Assembly: GCF_018449515.1 (NCBI RefSeq)
Contig: NZ_JAAVUQ010000033.1
Coordinates: 1 to 64,000 of the forward strand
Origin: Caballeronia sp. dw_19
GTDB lineage: Bacteria > Pseudomonadota > Gammaproteobacteria > Burkholderiales > Burkholderiaceae
DNA length: 64,000 nt
Reading direction: 5' to 3'
The number at the start of each line of letters is the position of its first letter. Within the stretch, counting starts at the first letter, position 1. The notes under the pieces were generated by a model. It was not told the DNA's origin, searched no databases, and saw nothing but the letters and a program-made list of their open reading frames with translations. The position numbers and the translations under genes are program-made. This document shows positions 28,057 through 36,371 of this stretch, piece by piece.

Positions 28057-28751
28057 GGCGCTTCATTCCCCACTTTTTCCAGCCGGTAGCCGTAGCTATA
28101 GATGGGTGTTATGCGGTAACCGTTTTGCGGCCGCAACACCAGCTTGGAGCGAATCTGCGACACATGTGTATCGATCGTGCGCGACGGGATATCCACGTCC
28201 TGCCGCCACACCGATTCGCGGATATGGGTGCGTGACAGCGGCCGCGACAGGTTGCGAAAGAGCAGCAGCGCAAGCTCGAATTCCTTCTGCGTCAGCGCGG
28301 CCGGTACTTCGCTGACCAGTGCGATCTGGTCGGTCAGATCGAATCGATAGATGCCGTAGGTTTCCTGGGTCACCTCGTTCTGAAGCATGTAGATCCGCCG
28401 CAGCAACGCTTCGACACGAGCGAGCAACACGGCTCGCGACACTGGCTTGAGGATGTAGTCGTCGGCGCCGGCGTTGAGCATCTGGACAATGTCGCTTTCA
28501 ACACTGCGGCTCGTCAGGAAGAGAACCGGCAGGTTCGTGGTGAGGTTTTGCCTGACCCATTTCAGCACGACGTCGCCCGGCATTTCCGGCATGTTCCAGT
28601 CGAGCAGCAGCAGGTCGTACGGCTGACGCCTCAGCTCATGGATCAGGCTCTTGCCATCCGTAAAAACCTGGCAGAAGTGCCCGGCCGCAGTCAGTGTCTG
28701 AGCCACGAACGCCGTCTGGCTCAGGTCGTCGTCCAGCACGCAAATCCGCAT
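28053..28751 (-). CDS. OmpR/PhoB-family response regulator
   Basis: Response regulator of 232 aa. Receiver domain (residues 1-120) with phosphoacceptor Asp in DLLLLDWNMPEMPG (near residue 54) and the conserved Lys in DDYILKPVSR; C-terminal winged HTH (about 130-230; SRTIDTHVSQIRSKL and GYRITPIYSYGYRLE). First gene of a five-gene operon and overlapping the FecR gene by 4 nt. A -10-like TATAAT lies in the AT-rich upstream segment (about 28840). Regulon is unknown but the operon itself is a likely target. Confidence 0.93.
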   Translation of the reverse strand: MRICVLDDDLSQTAFVAQTLTAAGHFCQVFTDGKSLIHELRRQPYDLLLLDWNMPEMPGDVVLKWVRQNLTTNLPVLFLTSRSVESDIVQMLNAGADDYILKPVSRAVLLARVEALLRRIYMLQNEVTQETYGIYRFDLTDQIALVSEVPAALTQKEFELALLLFRNLSRPLSRTHIRESVWRQDVDIPSRTIDTHVSQIRSKLVLRPQNGYRITPIYSYGYRLEKVGNEAP

Positions 28752-28860
28752 TGCCTGATATCCCGTTAAATAGTCAAGACGGCCATGTCATTTATTTGCT
28801 TGGGCGCCGAATGCCGATGGCAGATTATTTTGTATTTTTATTATACTTTTTTATGCGGAA

Positions 28861-29292
28861 TCACCGCATTTGAATCAGCATCCGGTCAAAGCTTTTCATG
28901 ACGTGATCCCACGCCGCATCCGAGTAATCCTCACGCGTGCGTGCGCACATGCACGCGAATGCCATCAAACGCCGCGCCGTCTGTGCGCAATGAGTCAGCG
29001 GCATTGGGGCGGTCTCATCTTCCTGAAGTCCGGCTTGAAGTCCTGCTTGAAGTCCGGTAAACCGATCCTGAGCGCGGTCTTCCGAACTATTTAATCTCTC
29101 CAGTCGTGCTCGCAAAATATCCGCCAACCACGGCAGCTCGGCCGCGCATGAATCGGCATAAGCCTCGATTGCCGCACGAGCATGCGAATCAGACGCGAGA
29201 TCCAGCGTCACATAACGCAAGCTGTCGGCCGGCTGCCCCGGCTGGATTTTCGACTTCCACGCAAGCGGGCCGCCGCTGGATTTATTCAACAT
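28861..29292 (-). CDS. Hypothetical protein with in-frame 12-bp tandem repeat
   Basis: Protein of 143 aa with no recognised family. It is mostly helical and charged; a central tract GLQAGLQAGLQ (about residues 82-92) comes from three copies of a 12-bp DNA unit (29021-29056). A C-terminal part TARRLMAFACMCARTRE is cysteine-containing. No signal peptide. Start ATG 29292 with AGGG at about 9 nt. It follows the response-regulator promoter region on the same strand. Function unknown. Confidence 0.55.
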   Translation of the reverse strand: MLNKSSGGPLAWKSKIQPGQPADSLRYVTLDLASDSHARAAIEAYADSCAAELPWLADILRARLERLNSSEDRAQDRFTGLQAGLQAGLQEDETAPMPLTHCAQTARRLMAFACMCARTREDYSDAAWDHVMKSFDRMLIQMR

Positions 29293-29364
29293 TCAAAGCA
29301 CCCTGGGCTGACATGAACGAGCTGGATTCAGTTGAGTCATTCCGACCTGTTTCCAGCGATCGGT

Positions 29365-29595
29365 CTAGCAGCACTCCACGAGATCGCCTAAAAGCGATTG
29401 CACCGCGACGTTCTGTATATGGCTCAGACCAGAATCCCGCAACGTCAATAAACGGTTGCGCCAATAGTTCGCGTGAAAAATCGCGCCATCGGCTCCCATC
29501 GCGAGACAACGCGACATGATCGCTTCAATATGCACTATTTCCGCGTCGATTATTATCGACGCACGATTTCCTTGGTATGGCGTTTTAGTATCCAT
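29365..29595 (-). CDS. Small hypothetical protein
   Basis: Protein of 76 aa, soluble, with ASIIIDAEIVHIEAIMSRCL and a C-terminal Cys-Cys. A good ribosome-binding sequence (GGGGA, 7 nt before the ATG at 29595) supports it as a real gene. It precedes the 143-aa hypothetical gene by 72 nt on the same strand and may be co-transcribed. Family unknown. Confidence 0.5.
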   Translation of the reverse strand: MDTKTPYQGNRASIIIDAEIVHIEAIMSRCLAMGADGAIFHANYWRNRLLTLRDSGLSHIQNVAVQSLLGDLVECC

Positions 29596-30045
29596 TGATA
29601 TCCCCGAAAACTGACGTCTTGTGCGCGGCGAACCAGCCTCTCAGCGCTACATAATACGGTTCGCCTTCATGGGATCTCATCCCTTTGGCGTGTGGCGCCG
29701 GGGCATGTTTTTTCCCACTGATATTATTGACCGAAGGACAAACCGAAAAATGTCTTTCGATGACGCACTCTACCGCCAATCACTGCTCTATTTGACGTAC
29801 TTTTCAGTATTTAACAATTCGCCCACACATCCCCGGGATGCATCCCGAGGACGTTGAAGTAAAGCGTCTGCTTTCGCGGTAAGTTAATTGTCAGGCGAAA
29901 TCCGTAATCGTTTGCGCATCTTTCTGCACTGAATAAGACGGGTGTTCACTAGCGACCATTACCGTTAATGCGTTTAAATTTTACCTGCGCAAACGTTATC
30001 GACTTATCCAGTCTTTTCCCGTGCATTCGATTACGCGATTTGCGG
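29596..30045. other. Gene-poor AT-richer stretch
   Basis: About 450 bp with no convincing gene. A 64-codon minus-strand frame (29585-29779) overlaps the small hypothetical gene and has a compositional bias that does not look coding. The region is noticeably less GC-rich than the surroundings. Confidence 0.4.
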
Positions 30046-30167
30046 CCGGCATTCGGGTGGGGGCACGACATCCGGCAGGAGCGAAAGCGCTGCTCGACTA
30101 TCTCGCCTCGCCGGAAGCAGCGCCGGTCGTCACGCAAACGGGACTCGATCCTGTCACGCCGCACTGA
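30046..30167 (+). pseudogene. C-terminal remnant of a ModA-like periplasmic binding protein
   Basis: A plus-strand frame ending at a TGA (30165-30167) reads AGAKALLDYLASPEAAPVV, then TQTGLDPVTPH. This is the characteristic end of molybdate-type (ModA/SBP_bac_11) binding proteins, where the last helix of the domain is a LLDYLASPEAA-type motif. No coherent upstream frame exists, so only a C-terminal stub survives, 49 nt before the next gene. Confidence 0.6.
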
Positions 30168-30216
30168 CCGGCCTGCTAATGTATGGGCTGAACCCCGGTC
30201 ATTGAAGGAGCGAAGT

Positions 30217-30822
30217 ATGTTGACGAGCGTCGAGCAACTGGAAGATATCTACGGCAAGCCGAACGAGCGTTCGGTGCGCAAGGAAATTTCGTTCATCAGC
30301 GAAGACTACGCGGCGTTCATTCTTGCGTCGCCGTTCGTGATGCTGGCGTCGGCGGGAGAGGACGGCCTCGACTGCTCGCCCAAAGGCGATGCAATGGGCT
30401 TCGTTCGTATCGTCGATGCCCATACGCTGGCCATTCCCGACCGCCCGGGCAATAACCGTATCGATACATTGAGGAACCTCGTGCACGACCCGCGTGTGGC
30501 CTTGCTGTTTCTTGTGCCGGGCGTGGGAGAAATGATGCGCGTGAACGGCCGTGCATCGATTGCCGACAATAGCGAACTGCTCGCCTCATTCAGCGTCAAC
30601 GGCAAACCGCCGCGCACGGTGATCCTCGTGCATGTCGAGTCCGTGTATTTCCATTGTTCGAAGGCGGTCGTGAGATCGGACTTGTGGAACGGTGAGAAAT
30701 ACGTCGACCGCTCGAGCTTGCCCTCAGCCGGCGCCATGCTGCAGAACGTAAGCGATGCCAGTTTCGACGGCAACGCCTACGATCGCGCATTGCCTGGACG
30801 CCTCAAGACCGACCTGTACTAA
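30217..30822 (+). CDS. Pyridoxamine 5'-phosphate oxidase-family flavin-binding protein
   Basis: Protein of 201 aa of the split-barrel FMN-binding family (MSMEG_1061-like group). The core FVMLASAGEDGLDCSPKGDA (about residues 40-59) and GNNRIDTLRNLVHDPRVALL form the flavin-binding barrel. A C-terminal segment VESVYFHCSKAVVRSDLW is typical for these proteins. Start ATG 30217 follows AAGGAG by about 7 nt; an open frame running back to 29968 is not coding. Stand-alone, between two gene remnants. Confidence 0.85.
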   Translation: MLTSVEQLEDIYGKPNERSVRKEISFISEDYAAFILASPFVMLASAGEDGLDCSPKGDAMGFVRIVDAHTLAIPDRPGNNRIDTLRNLVHDPRVALLFLVPGVGEMMRVNGRASIADNSELLASFSVNGKPPRTVILVHVESVYFHCSKAVVRSDLWNGEKYVDRSSLPSAGAMLQNVSDASFDGNAYDRALPGRLKTDLY

Positions 30823-30868
30823 ACGGCGCCGTCGCGCTCCCGTCCTACGCCCACGCTTGCGGCGAGTC

Positions 30869-31081
30869 ACCGCATACCAACTACTGGCACTGGCCGGACC
30901 GGGCGTACGGATTTCGACGCTCCACGCCCGCTTTGCCGAGCGTTATCGGGAACGGCTCGATATCTTCGAACTGCCGTTCGAGGCGCGCGGTTTTACGCCG
31001 TTTGCGGCGTGGCCGCCTAGCAGTCAGGCCGATCCAGCGCACGTGTGGTTGAGTGACACGCTGGCTGGGCTCGCTGCAAAT
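30869..31081 (+). pseudogene. C-terminal remnant of a LysR-family regulator
   Basis: Translation gives TAYQLLALAGPGVRISTLHA, then RFAERYRERLDIFELPFEA and ADPAHVWLSDTLAGLAAN. This is the typical end of the LysR substrate-binding domain (LVAAGLGI-x-RLDILPLPFE-x-DPAHRWLR pattern). There is no HTH and no sensor N-terminal half in the upstream sequence. The frame stays open to 31204, overlapping the diguanylate cyclase start. Confidence 0.6.
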
Positions 31082-31172
31082 CAAGGGGCGGGGTTGGGAA
31101 CGCCGGCCGCCGGGCTGAACATCGAAATGACTTATGATGTTGCCCCAACCGCGACATCCGACATGGCGAGCG

Positions 31173-32414
31173 ATGGCAGAACTGAGCGAAATTTCACGGT
31201 TTGACACCGAGACGAATTTCAGACTTGACCGCCTGTGGTCCGAGTTCGAAGACCCGTCGGTGGAACAGGAGTTTCAGCGCCATCACCGGAGCGCAAACCA
31301 TACGGCCCTCGTGCGGGCGCTCATCTTTTGCAGCTTGTTCTACGTCGCTTTCGCGATAACCGACGTGAGCGCCCTTGGTTACTCCCGCACGACCCTTGTG
31401 CTGTTCCTGGCCCGTTGCTCCGTCGCGTTGACGTGCGTGGTGAGCTTGCGCATCGCAACCTTGCGGCAGGTTTCGGTCACCTCCCTGCGCATGGCTGCGA
31501 GCGCGGTCGAAGTGGTCGGCTTTGCCGCCTTCATGGCAATCACATGGCTTCGTCCGACCGGAATGACGGTGCACTGCATGTCCATGGGCATCATGCTGAT
31601 CGTGGTTTATAACTTCATCCCGAACAAGCTGATCTGGGCTTTGCTCATTGCACTGGCCGCAACGGGCGGATTTATCGCCATCTCCGCGGCGTCGAAGGTG
31701 CTGGACTCGTCGGCGTTGCTGACGTCGTCAATGCTCCTGGTCTTCACCAACGCCCTCGGTTATGTGATGGCTCGCCGCCACAATCGTCTTGTCCGCGACG
31801 AGTTCTGCCAGCACGCAATGTTGCGCAACCTCTCTGTGCGCGACTATCTCACCGGCTGCTTCAACCGGCGGTATCTGACCGATGTGTTATTCGACGCCGA
31901 GCTCCAGCGCACCCGCCGGTACAAACTCAAGCTCGCGGTCATCCTGTGCGACATCGACCACTTCAAGCAGATCAACGATACCTACGGGCACCCCGCGGGC
32001 GACGCTGTCTTGCGGACCTTCGCCGCCATGCTGCTTGCGCACACGCGGCATCAGGTCGACAGCGTGATTCGCTACGGAGGCGAGGAATTCCTGCTGCTGC
32101 TTCCACAAACGGATCTCGCCGGCGCGACGGTGCTTGCCGAGCGAATACGCCAGTCGTTCGAGCTGACGGCCACGCGCGCCTGGGATGGCCGCGAAGTGCG
32201 GGCTACCGCGAGTTTCGGTGTAGTGGCTGTGAGTTGCGCGGGCGAATCAGGTTCAGGTCTCGTGACCGAGGAAAGCCTGGTGGGCGCCGCCGATGCGCAG
32301 TTGTATCGCGCGAAAAACGCCGGGCGCAACCGGGTGTGCGCCAGTCCGGCACCGAGCGTGTCGGGCGCGCCTGGCCGGGATGCCGGGCAAGAGGGCATGG
32401 TTGCCGTGACATAG
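31173..32414 (+). CDS. Membrane-bound diguanylate cyclase (GGDEF domain)
   Basis: Protein of 413 aa. An N-terminal membrane domain of about six helices (residues about 40-215) is followed by a GGDEF domain starting DYLTGCFNRRYLTDVLFD, with DIDHFKQINDTYGHPAGD and the active-site variant YGGEEFLLLLPQ (near residue 305). It should make cyclic di-GMP. The I-site Arg expected four residues before the Asp upstream of GGEEF is not an RxxD match (HQVD), so product inhibition may be lost. Start ATG 31173 is preferred to 31134; the ribosome-binding sequence is weak. Confidence 0.9.
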   Translation: MAELSEISRFDTETNFRLDRLWSEFEDPSVEQEFQRHHRSANHTALVRALIFCSLFYVAFAITDVSALGYSRTTLVLFLARCSVALTCVVSLRIATLRQVSVTSLRMAASAVEVVGFAAFMAITWLRPTGMTVHCMSMGIMLIVVYNFIPNKLIWALLIALAATGGFIAISAASKVLDSSALLTSSMLLVFTNALGYVMARRHNRLVRDEFCQHAMLRNLSVRDYLTGCFNRRYLTDVLFDAELQRTRRYKLKLAVILCDIDHFKQINDTYGHPAGDAVLRTFAAMLLAHTRHQVDSVIRYGGEEFLLLLPQTDLAGATVLAERIRQSFELTATRAWDGREVRATASFGVVAVSCAGESGSGLVTEESLVGAADAQLYRAKNAGRNRVCASPAPSVSGAPGRDAGQEGMVAVT

Positions 32415-32536
32415 CCCTAGTTTTTATAGCGCGCTGTGCTATCGGCTCGCGGACACGGGCAACATCGTGGATTTGAAGCCGGGCCGTGATGCCGCGCTAT
32501 ACGCGAACAAAAACAGCATGGCCCGGTTATCAGCCT

Positions 32537-33055
32537 TCACGCGGCTGACGAATAAACAAGATCACCTTCTACTAGTCGCAGACTCTCTAATAGATAGGTT
32601 TCCTCACAATTTTCCTCCTTCCCGCCACGATCGATCACGATAAAGTCCGCAGCAACATCCAGCACGATCAGCGGATGATGCCAGACGCCCCGCGCATAAT
32701 TGACGCCCTGCCAGCCACGGGTGAAAAATGCGCGCAGTCTTGATGCGTCGAATTCACCTGCCGGCGCGACCACTACCAGATACGACACCGCGCCAAGCGG
32801 CAGGAAGGCCTGGCTGCCCAGCGGGTGACGCTCCATCATCGATATCTCGACGGGTTGCGCACGCGGCTGACCCCGGAACACGTTGATGAGCGGCCGGCCT
32901 CCCTCGTGCGCGCCAACATCCACGCTCGCCAGGTCGTGAAAGCGCTCGGTCGTGCCGCCGTTGATCGGAAAATGCTGCGCGCCGTCGAGTTCGATTACAT
33001 CGCCGAATGGTTTAAACGCCGCGCGCGTCAGGGGTTCGAGCGTAAGCGTGCGCAT
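32537..33055 (-). CDS. allA: Ureidoglycolate lyase
   Basis: Enzyme of 172 aa that converts ureidoglycolate to glyoxylate and urea, the last step of the ureide pathway. AllA family features are the N-terminal LEPLTRAAFKPFGDVIELDG, the central SMMERHPLGSQAFLPLG and the metal or substrate-binding strand GVWHHPLIVLDVAADFIVI. It starts 6 nt after the allantoicase stop, so it is translationally close. Convergent with the diguanylate cyclase. Confidence 0.92.
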   Translation of the reverse strand: MRTLTLEPLTRAAFKPFGDVIELDGAQHFPINGGTTERFHDLASVDVGAHEGGRPLINVFRGQPRAQPVEISMMERHPLGSQAFLPLGAVSYLVVVAPAGEFDASRLRAFFTRGWQGVNYARGVWHHPLIVLDVAADFIVIDRGGKEENCEETYLLESLRLVEGDLVYSSAA

Positions 33056-33061
33056 AGCTGC

Positions 33062-34072
33062 TTACTCGATCGCACCGAACAGGCGCAAGCGCGACACGCC
33101 ACCGTCCGGGAACATGTTGAAGCGAACGTGCGTGACAGGTCCAAGAGCCGCCACTTCACTTTCGAATCGATGGATATTGTCCGCCGACAGCTTTTGTTGC
33201 GGCAGCAATACTGGCCAGAACATGGCCTGGGTGACGAGCGATTCATCCGTGCCGCCGGTCACACGCGCTGCCTGCAGCGAACAGCCATCGGGGAAATTGC
33301 CCTTGAAGTGGGCGGTATCGACTTCAATAGCGTGGATCACGCCGGGGTGCGCCAGCGCCACGATCGCCCAGTCGTTGCCGGGCTCACGGCGACGCCGCGT
33401 CTCCCAGCCGTCGCCCATGTCCACGCCGCGTCCTGGCATCAGCATTTGCGATGCCGGTCCGAAATGCTGGTTGTTCGCCGCCACCAGATAAGCGCCATTT
33501 TCGATGGCCGCAAGATCCACCCGCGACCCGCGTTCAACACGCGTCCAGTCCACCTTCGGCTGACCATAGACCCGCAGGCGCGCGATGCCGCCATCCGGGT
33601 AGATATTCACGCGCAGGTGCGTGTAGGCGCGGGTATCGACGATGGGAATATAGTGATGCTGGTTGCCTTGCAGCGTGGTCGCCGGCACGATCTCGCGCCA
33701 GTCGGCGTCGTCTTGCGGCGTGGCGCTGTCGCTCGTGCAGGCATCGATTGACGCTGCCGGCGGAAAGTTGCCGGTGAAGTGGCTCGTATCCAGGTCGATG
33801 CCGTGAATGGTGCCCGGCCGCGCCAGCTTGACGATGCAGAAGTCGTAACCGGTGGTGCGCTTGCGGCGCGTTTCCCAGCCGTCCATCCACTTGCCGTTGT
33901 GGTCGTATTTGCCCGGGATGAAAACCGCCGGCTGCGGGTCGAGCATGCGCTCCTTGGGCGCGAAGAATTCATCGCTGGCGAAGAGCGCGGTGGCGCCGAG
34001 ACGCGGATCGGCAAGGTTCATGAAGCGGCGGGTAAATGCCGGAGCGTTGGGGTCGAGAACGGGGCTGGCCAT
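33062..34072 (-). CDS. alc: Allantoicase
   Basis: Enzyme of 336 aa that hydrolyses allantoate to ureidoglycolate and urea. It shows the internal duplication of allantoicases: GWETRRKRTTGYDFCIVKLA with DTSHFTGNFPPAAS in the first repeat and GWETRRRREPGNDWAIVALA with DTAHFKGNFPDGCS in the second. Start ATG 34072 with AAAGGAAC 8 nt upstream; the frame is open to 34231 but the extra part is not allantoicase. 49 nt after the DctA-type gene and 6 nt before allA in the same operon. Confidence 0.94.
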   Translation of the reverse strand: MASPVLDPNAPAFTRRFMNLADPRLGATALFASDEFFAPKERMLDPQPAVFIPGKYDHNGKWMDGWETRRKRTTGYDFCIVKLARPGTIHGIDLDTSHFTGNFPPAASIDACTSDSATPQDDADWREIVPATTLQGNQHHYIPIVDTRAYTHLRVNIYPDGGIARLRVYGQPKVDWTRVERGSRVDLAAIENGAYLVAANNQHFGPASQMLMPGRGVDMGDGWETRRRREPGNDWAIVALAHPGVIHAIEVDTAHFKGNFPDGCSLQAARVTGGTDESLVTQAMFWPVLLPQQKLSADNIHRFESEVAALGPVTHVRFNMFPDGGVSRLRLFGAIE

Positions 34073-34121
34073 GAAGTAAGTTCCTTTAAAACGATTCAGG
34101 GGATGGCGATGAAGAGCGCGC

Positions 34122-35444
34122 TCAGAGAGCGTGTGCGGGTTCGTGGCCGTGACTTGTGCCGGCGTGATCGGCCGGAACGAAAAGCAGTTCGGTATCCTGA
34201 TTGAGAACACGTGTGGCGCGAACGCGGTCAATATCCTTTTCCCACACGGCCACGACCACCGTCGCGACGCAGTTGCCGATCAGGTTGGTGACAGCACGCG
34301 CAATACCCACGAACCAGTCCACCGGCAGGATCAACACGAGGCCGAGCACGGGAATGGCGGGAATCGCAGAAAGCGTGGCGGCAAGGATCACGATGGCTGA
34401 ACCAGGAATGCCATGCGCGCCCTTCGACGTCACCAGCGACACCAGAACGACCACTATCAGGTCGTGGATCGACAGCGGCGTATTGGTGGCCTGCGCGATG
34501 AAAATCACGGCGAGCGTGAGATAGATCGAGAAACCGTCGAGGTTGAACGAGTAACCGGTCGGGATCACGAGGCCGACGGTGGAATCCTTCACGCCCATCC
34601 ATTCGAGCTTGCGCATGATCTGCGGCAGCACGGCGTCCGACGAAGCGGTGCCGAGCACGATCAGCAGTTCCTCGCGCAGATACCGTACGAGCTTGAAGAT
34701 GCTGAAGCCGGTGAGCCGCATCACCACGCCGAGCACGACGAAGACGAAGATCAGGCAGCTCGCATAGAACACAACCACCAGCATGCCGAGTTGCTTCAGG
34801 GACTCCACGCCATAGGTCCCGGTCGTAAATGCAATCGCGCCGAGCACGCCGAGCGGCGCGAGCTTGATGATGAAACCCATGATGCGAAAAAACACGTGCG
34901 AGAGTTCATCGATAAGACTCGTCACGCGTTGCGCCTTCTCGCCCAGCAGCGAGAGCGCCGCGCCGAACAGCACAGAGAACACGAGTACCTGCAAGATGTC
35001 ACCCTTCGCGAAGGCGTCGGTGGCGGTATCGGGGATGATCTTGAGCAGGAAGCCGGCCGTGTCTTTCAGGCTTTTCGCGTGTTCGGTGTAGGTGGCGAGT
35101 GAACCGGCGTCCAGCGTATGGAGATCGATATTCATGCCAACGCCCGGTCGGGTTGCATACGCGAGCAAGGCGCCGATCACGAGCGCGAGCGTGGTCATCA
35201 CCTCGAAATAGACCACCGACTTCAGCCCGACGCGCCCGACTTTCTTCAGGTTGCCCGCGCTTGCCATGCCCGAGACGACCACGCAGAACACGATCGGTCC
35301 GATCACCATCTTGATGAGCTTGAGGAAACCGTCGCCAAGCGGCCTCAGCGTTTGCGCGAAATGGGGAAACACCGCGCCGATCACGATCCCGGCGACCAGC
35401 GCGATCATGACTCGTCCAAACAGGGAATTAAGAAATCTCAACAC
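34122..35444 (-). CDS. DctA-type dicarboxylate/amino acid:cation symporter
   Basis: Sodium- or proton-coupled symporter of 440 aa, of the DAACS family. Membrane segments cover the whole length; hallmarks are GTASSDAVLPQIMRKLE in hairpin HP1, VIPTGYSFNLDGFSIYL and FIAQATNTPLS in TM7/HP2. GTG start at 35444 is chosen because GAGGAG lies 7 nt before it; a frame to 35486 adds non-family residues. Being the first gene of the allantoicase-AllA operon, it may import a ureide such as allantoate or a C4 acid rather than succinate alone. Confidence 0.88.
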   Translation of the reverse strand: MLRFLNSLFGRVMIALVAGIVIGAVFPHFAQTLRPLGDGFLKLIKMVIGPIVFCVVVSGMASAGNLKKVGRVGLKSVVYFEVMTTLALVIGALLAYATRPGVGMNIDLHTLDAGSLATYTEHAKSLKDTAGFLLKIIPDTATDAFAKGDILQVLVFSVLFGAALSLLGEKAQRVTSLIDELSHVFFRIMGFIIKLAPLGVLGAIAFTTGTYGVESLKQLGMLVVVFYASCLIFVFVVLGVVMRLTGFSIFKLVRYLREELLIVLGTASSDAVLPQIMRKLEWMGVKDSTVGLVIPTGYSFNLDGFSIYLTLAVIFIAQATNTPLSIHDLIVVVLVSLVTSKGAHGIPGSAIVILAATLSAIPAIPVLGLVLILPVDWFVGIARAVTNLIGNCVATVVVAVWEKDIDRVRATRVLNQDTELLFVPADHAGTSHGHEPAHAL

Positions 35445-35499
35445 AATGTTTCTCCTCGGTGTCGCACGGCACGGGATGGTGATCATGCTAACTGTTCAG

Positions 35500-35514
35500 A
35501 CTGGTCGGACCAGT
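35500..35514. promoter_or_regulatory. Perfect 15-bp palindrome (FadR-type operator) between symporter and GntR genes
   Basis: ACTGGTCGGACCAGT is a perfect palindrome centred on G35507, in the 237-bp intergenic region of the divergent symporter and GntR genes, 56 bp upstream of the symporter start. The TGGTC-N-GACCA core matches the general TGGTnnnACCA operator pattern of FadR-subfamily GntR proteins, which fits the adjacent FCD-domain regulator. Function as its operator is inferred. Confidence 0.65.
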
Positions 35515-35681
35515 TGCTGATGAGGAATATTAGAAAGCCGATATAGTGGAGTCAAGATCCGTTTGATACCGGTTTACCCGGGTTTTCAGCGCGCTTTCAA
35601 GCGAAAAAGGCGTGACAGAGCAGACGCTTCGGTGGTGTCGGCCTACAATGGCGGTCAGACCGCGCCACTCTTAACTGTCCT

Positions 35682-36371
35682 ATGAAAAATGTTCCGCATA
35701 CCGTGACCGATGCCGCCATCGCGACTATTCGTGAGCGCATCGAGACGAGCGTTTATCCGGTGGGAAGTTTGCTGCCGGCGCAGCGGCAGTTGTCGGAGGA
35801 ACTGGCGATCAGCCGGGCCTCGCTGCGTGAAGCGCTGTCCACGCTGGAAGCGCTCGGGATGCTGAATATTCGTCCCGGCAAGGGCGTGTATGTGAACAGC
35901 GCCGAGGCGGCCGGCACGCACGCCTGGCGTTTCGCCGATCAGGCGTCGCTTCCCGATACCTACCAGATGCGCTTCGCGCTCGAGGGTTTCGTCGCGCGGC
36001 TGGCGGCGCCGGCTATTGGGGACGCGGACATCGTCTGGCTGCAGGACAATCTCGACTCGCTGCAAAGCGCACTGACCTGCGCCGAACTCGACGAAGCCGC
36101 GCAACTCGACTTCGCGTTCCATATGCGCATCGTGAGCCTCGCGGGTAATACGGCCATTGAATCGATCCTGCGCGGCAGCGCCGACATCATGAAAGAGAGC
36201 CAGCGTTTGCCGTTTTATCGGCGGGAACTTGTGCTGTCGACGTATCACGAGCATCTGGCGATTGTCGAAGCGTTGAAGGCGCGCGACAGCGAACACGCCG
36301 GGCGAGCAATTGAAACGCATATCGTGAACGCGGCTCAGCGGGCGGGCGTTCATTTTCCGATTCCGGTTTAA
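35682..36371 (+). CDS. GntR/FadR-family regulator of the ureide operon
   Basis: Regulator of 229 aa. N-terminal GntR winged HTH (residues about 10-75; LSEELAISRASLREALSTLE then GKGVYVNSAE), C-terminal FCD ligand domain (about 95-220), with metal-binding His positions in FAFHMRIVSLAGN and LSTYHEHLAIVEALKARD. Divergent from the symporter-allantoicase-AllA operon, which it probably represses through the palindrome in the shared promoter. Ligand could be allantoate, ureidoglycolate or a dicarboxylate. Confidence 0.9.
   Translation: MKNVPHTVTDAAIATIRERIETSVYPVGSLLPAQRQLSEELAISRASLREALSTLEALGMLNIRPGKGVYVNSAEAAGTHAWRFADQASLPDTYQMRFALEGFVARLAAPAIGDADIVWLQDNLDSLQSALTCAELDEAAQLDFAFHMRIVSLAGNTAIESILRGSADIMKESQRLPFYRRELVLSTYHEHLAIVEALKARDSEHAGRAIETHIVNAAQRAGVHFPIPV

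Noticed and set aside
29585..29779. 64-codon frame overlapping the small hypothetical gene.
   Set aside because: Overlap and odd composition; no supporting signal.
32440..32540. Plus-strand words TGNIVDLKPGRDAALYANKN that slightly resemble the end of guanine deaminase.
   Set aside because: Match too short and weak, although a purine-pathway context makes it tempting.
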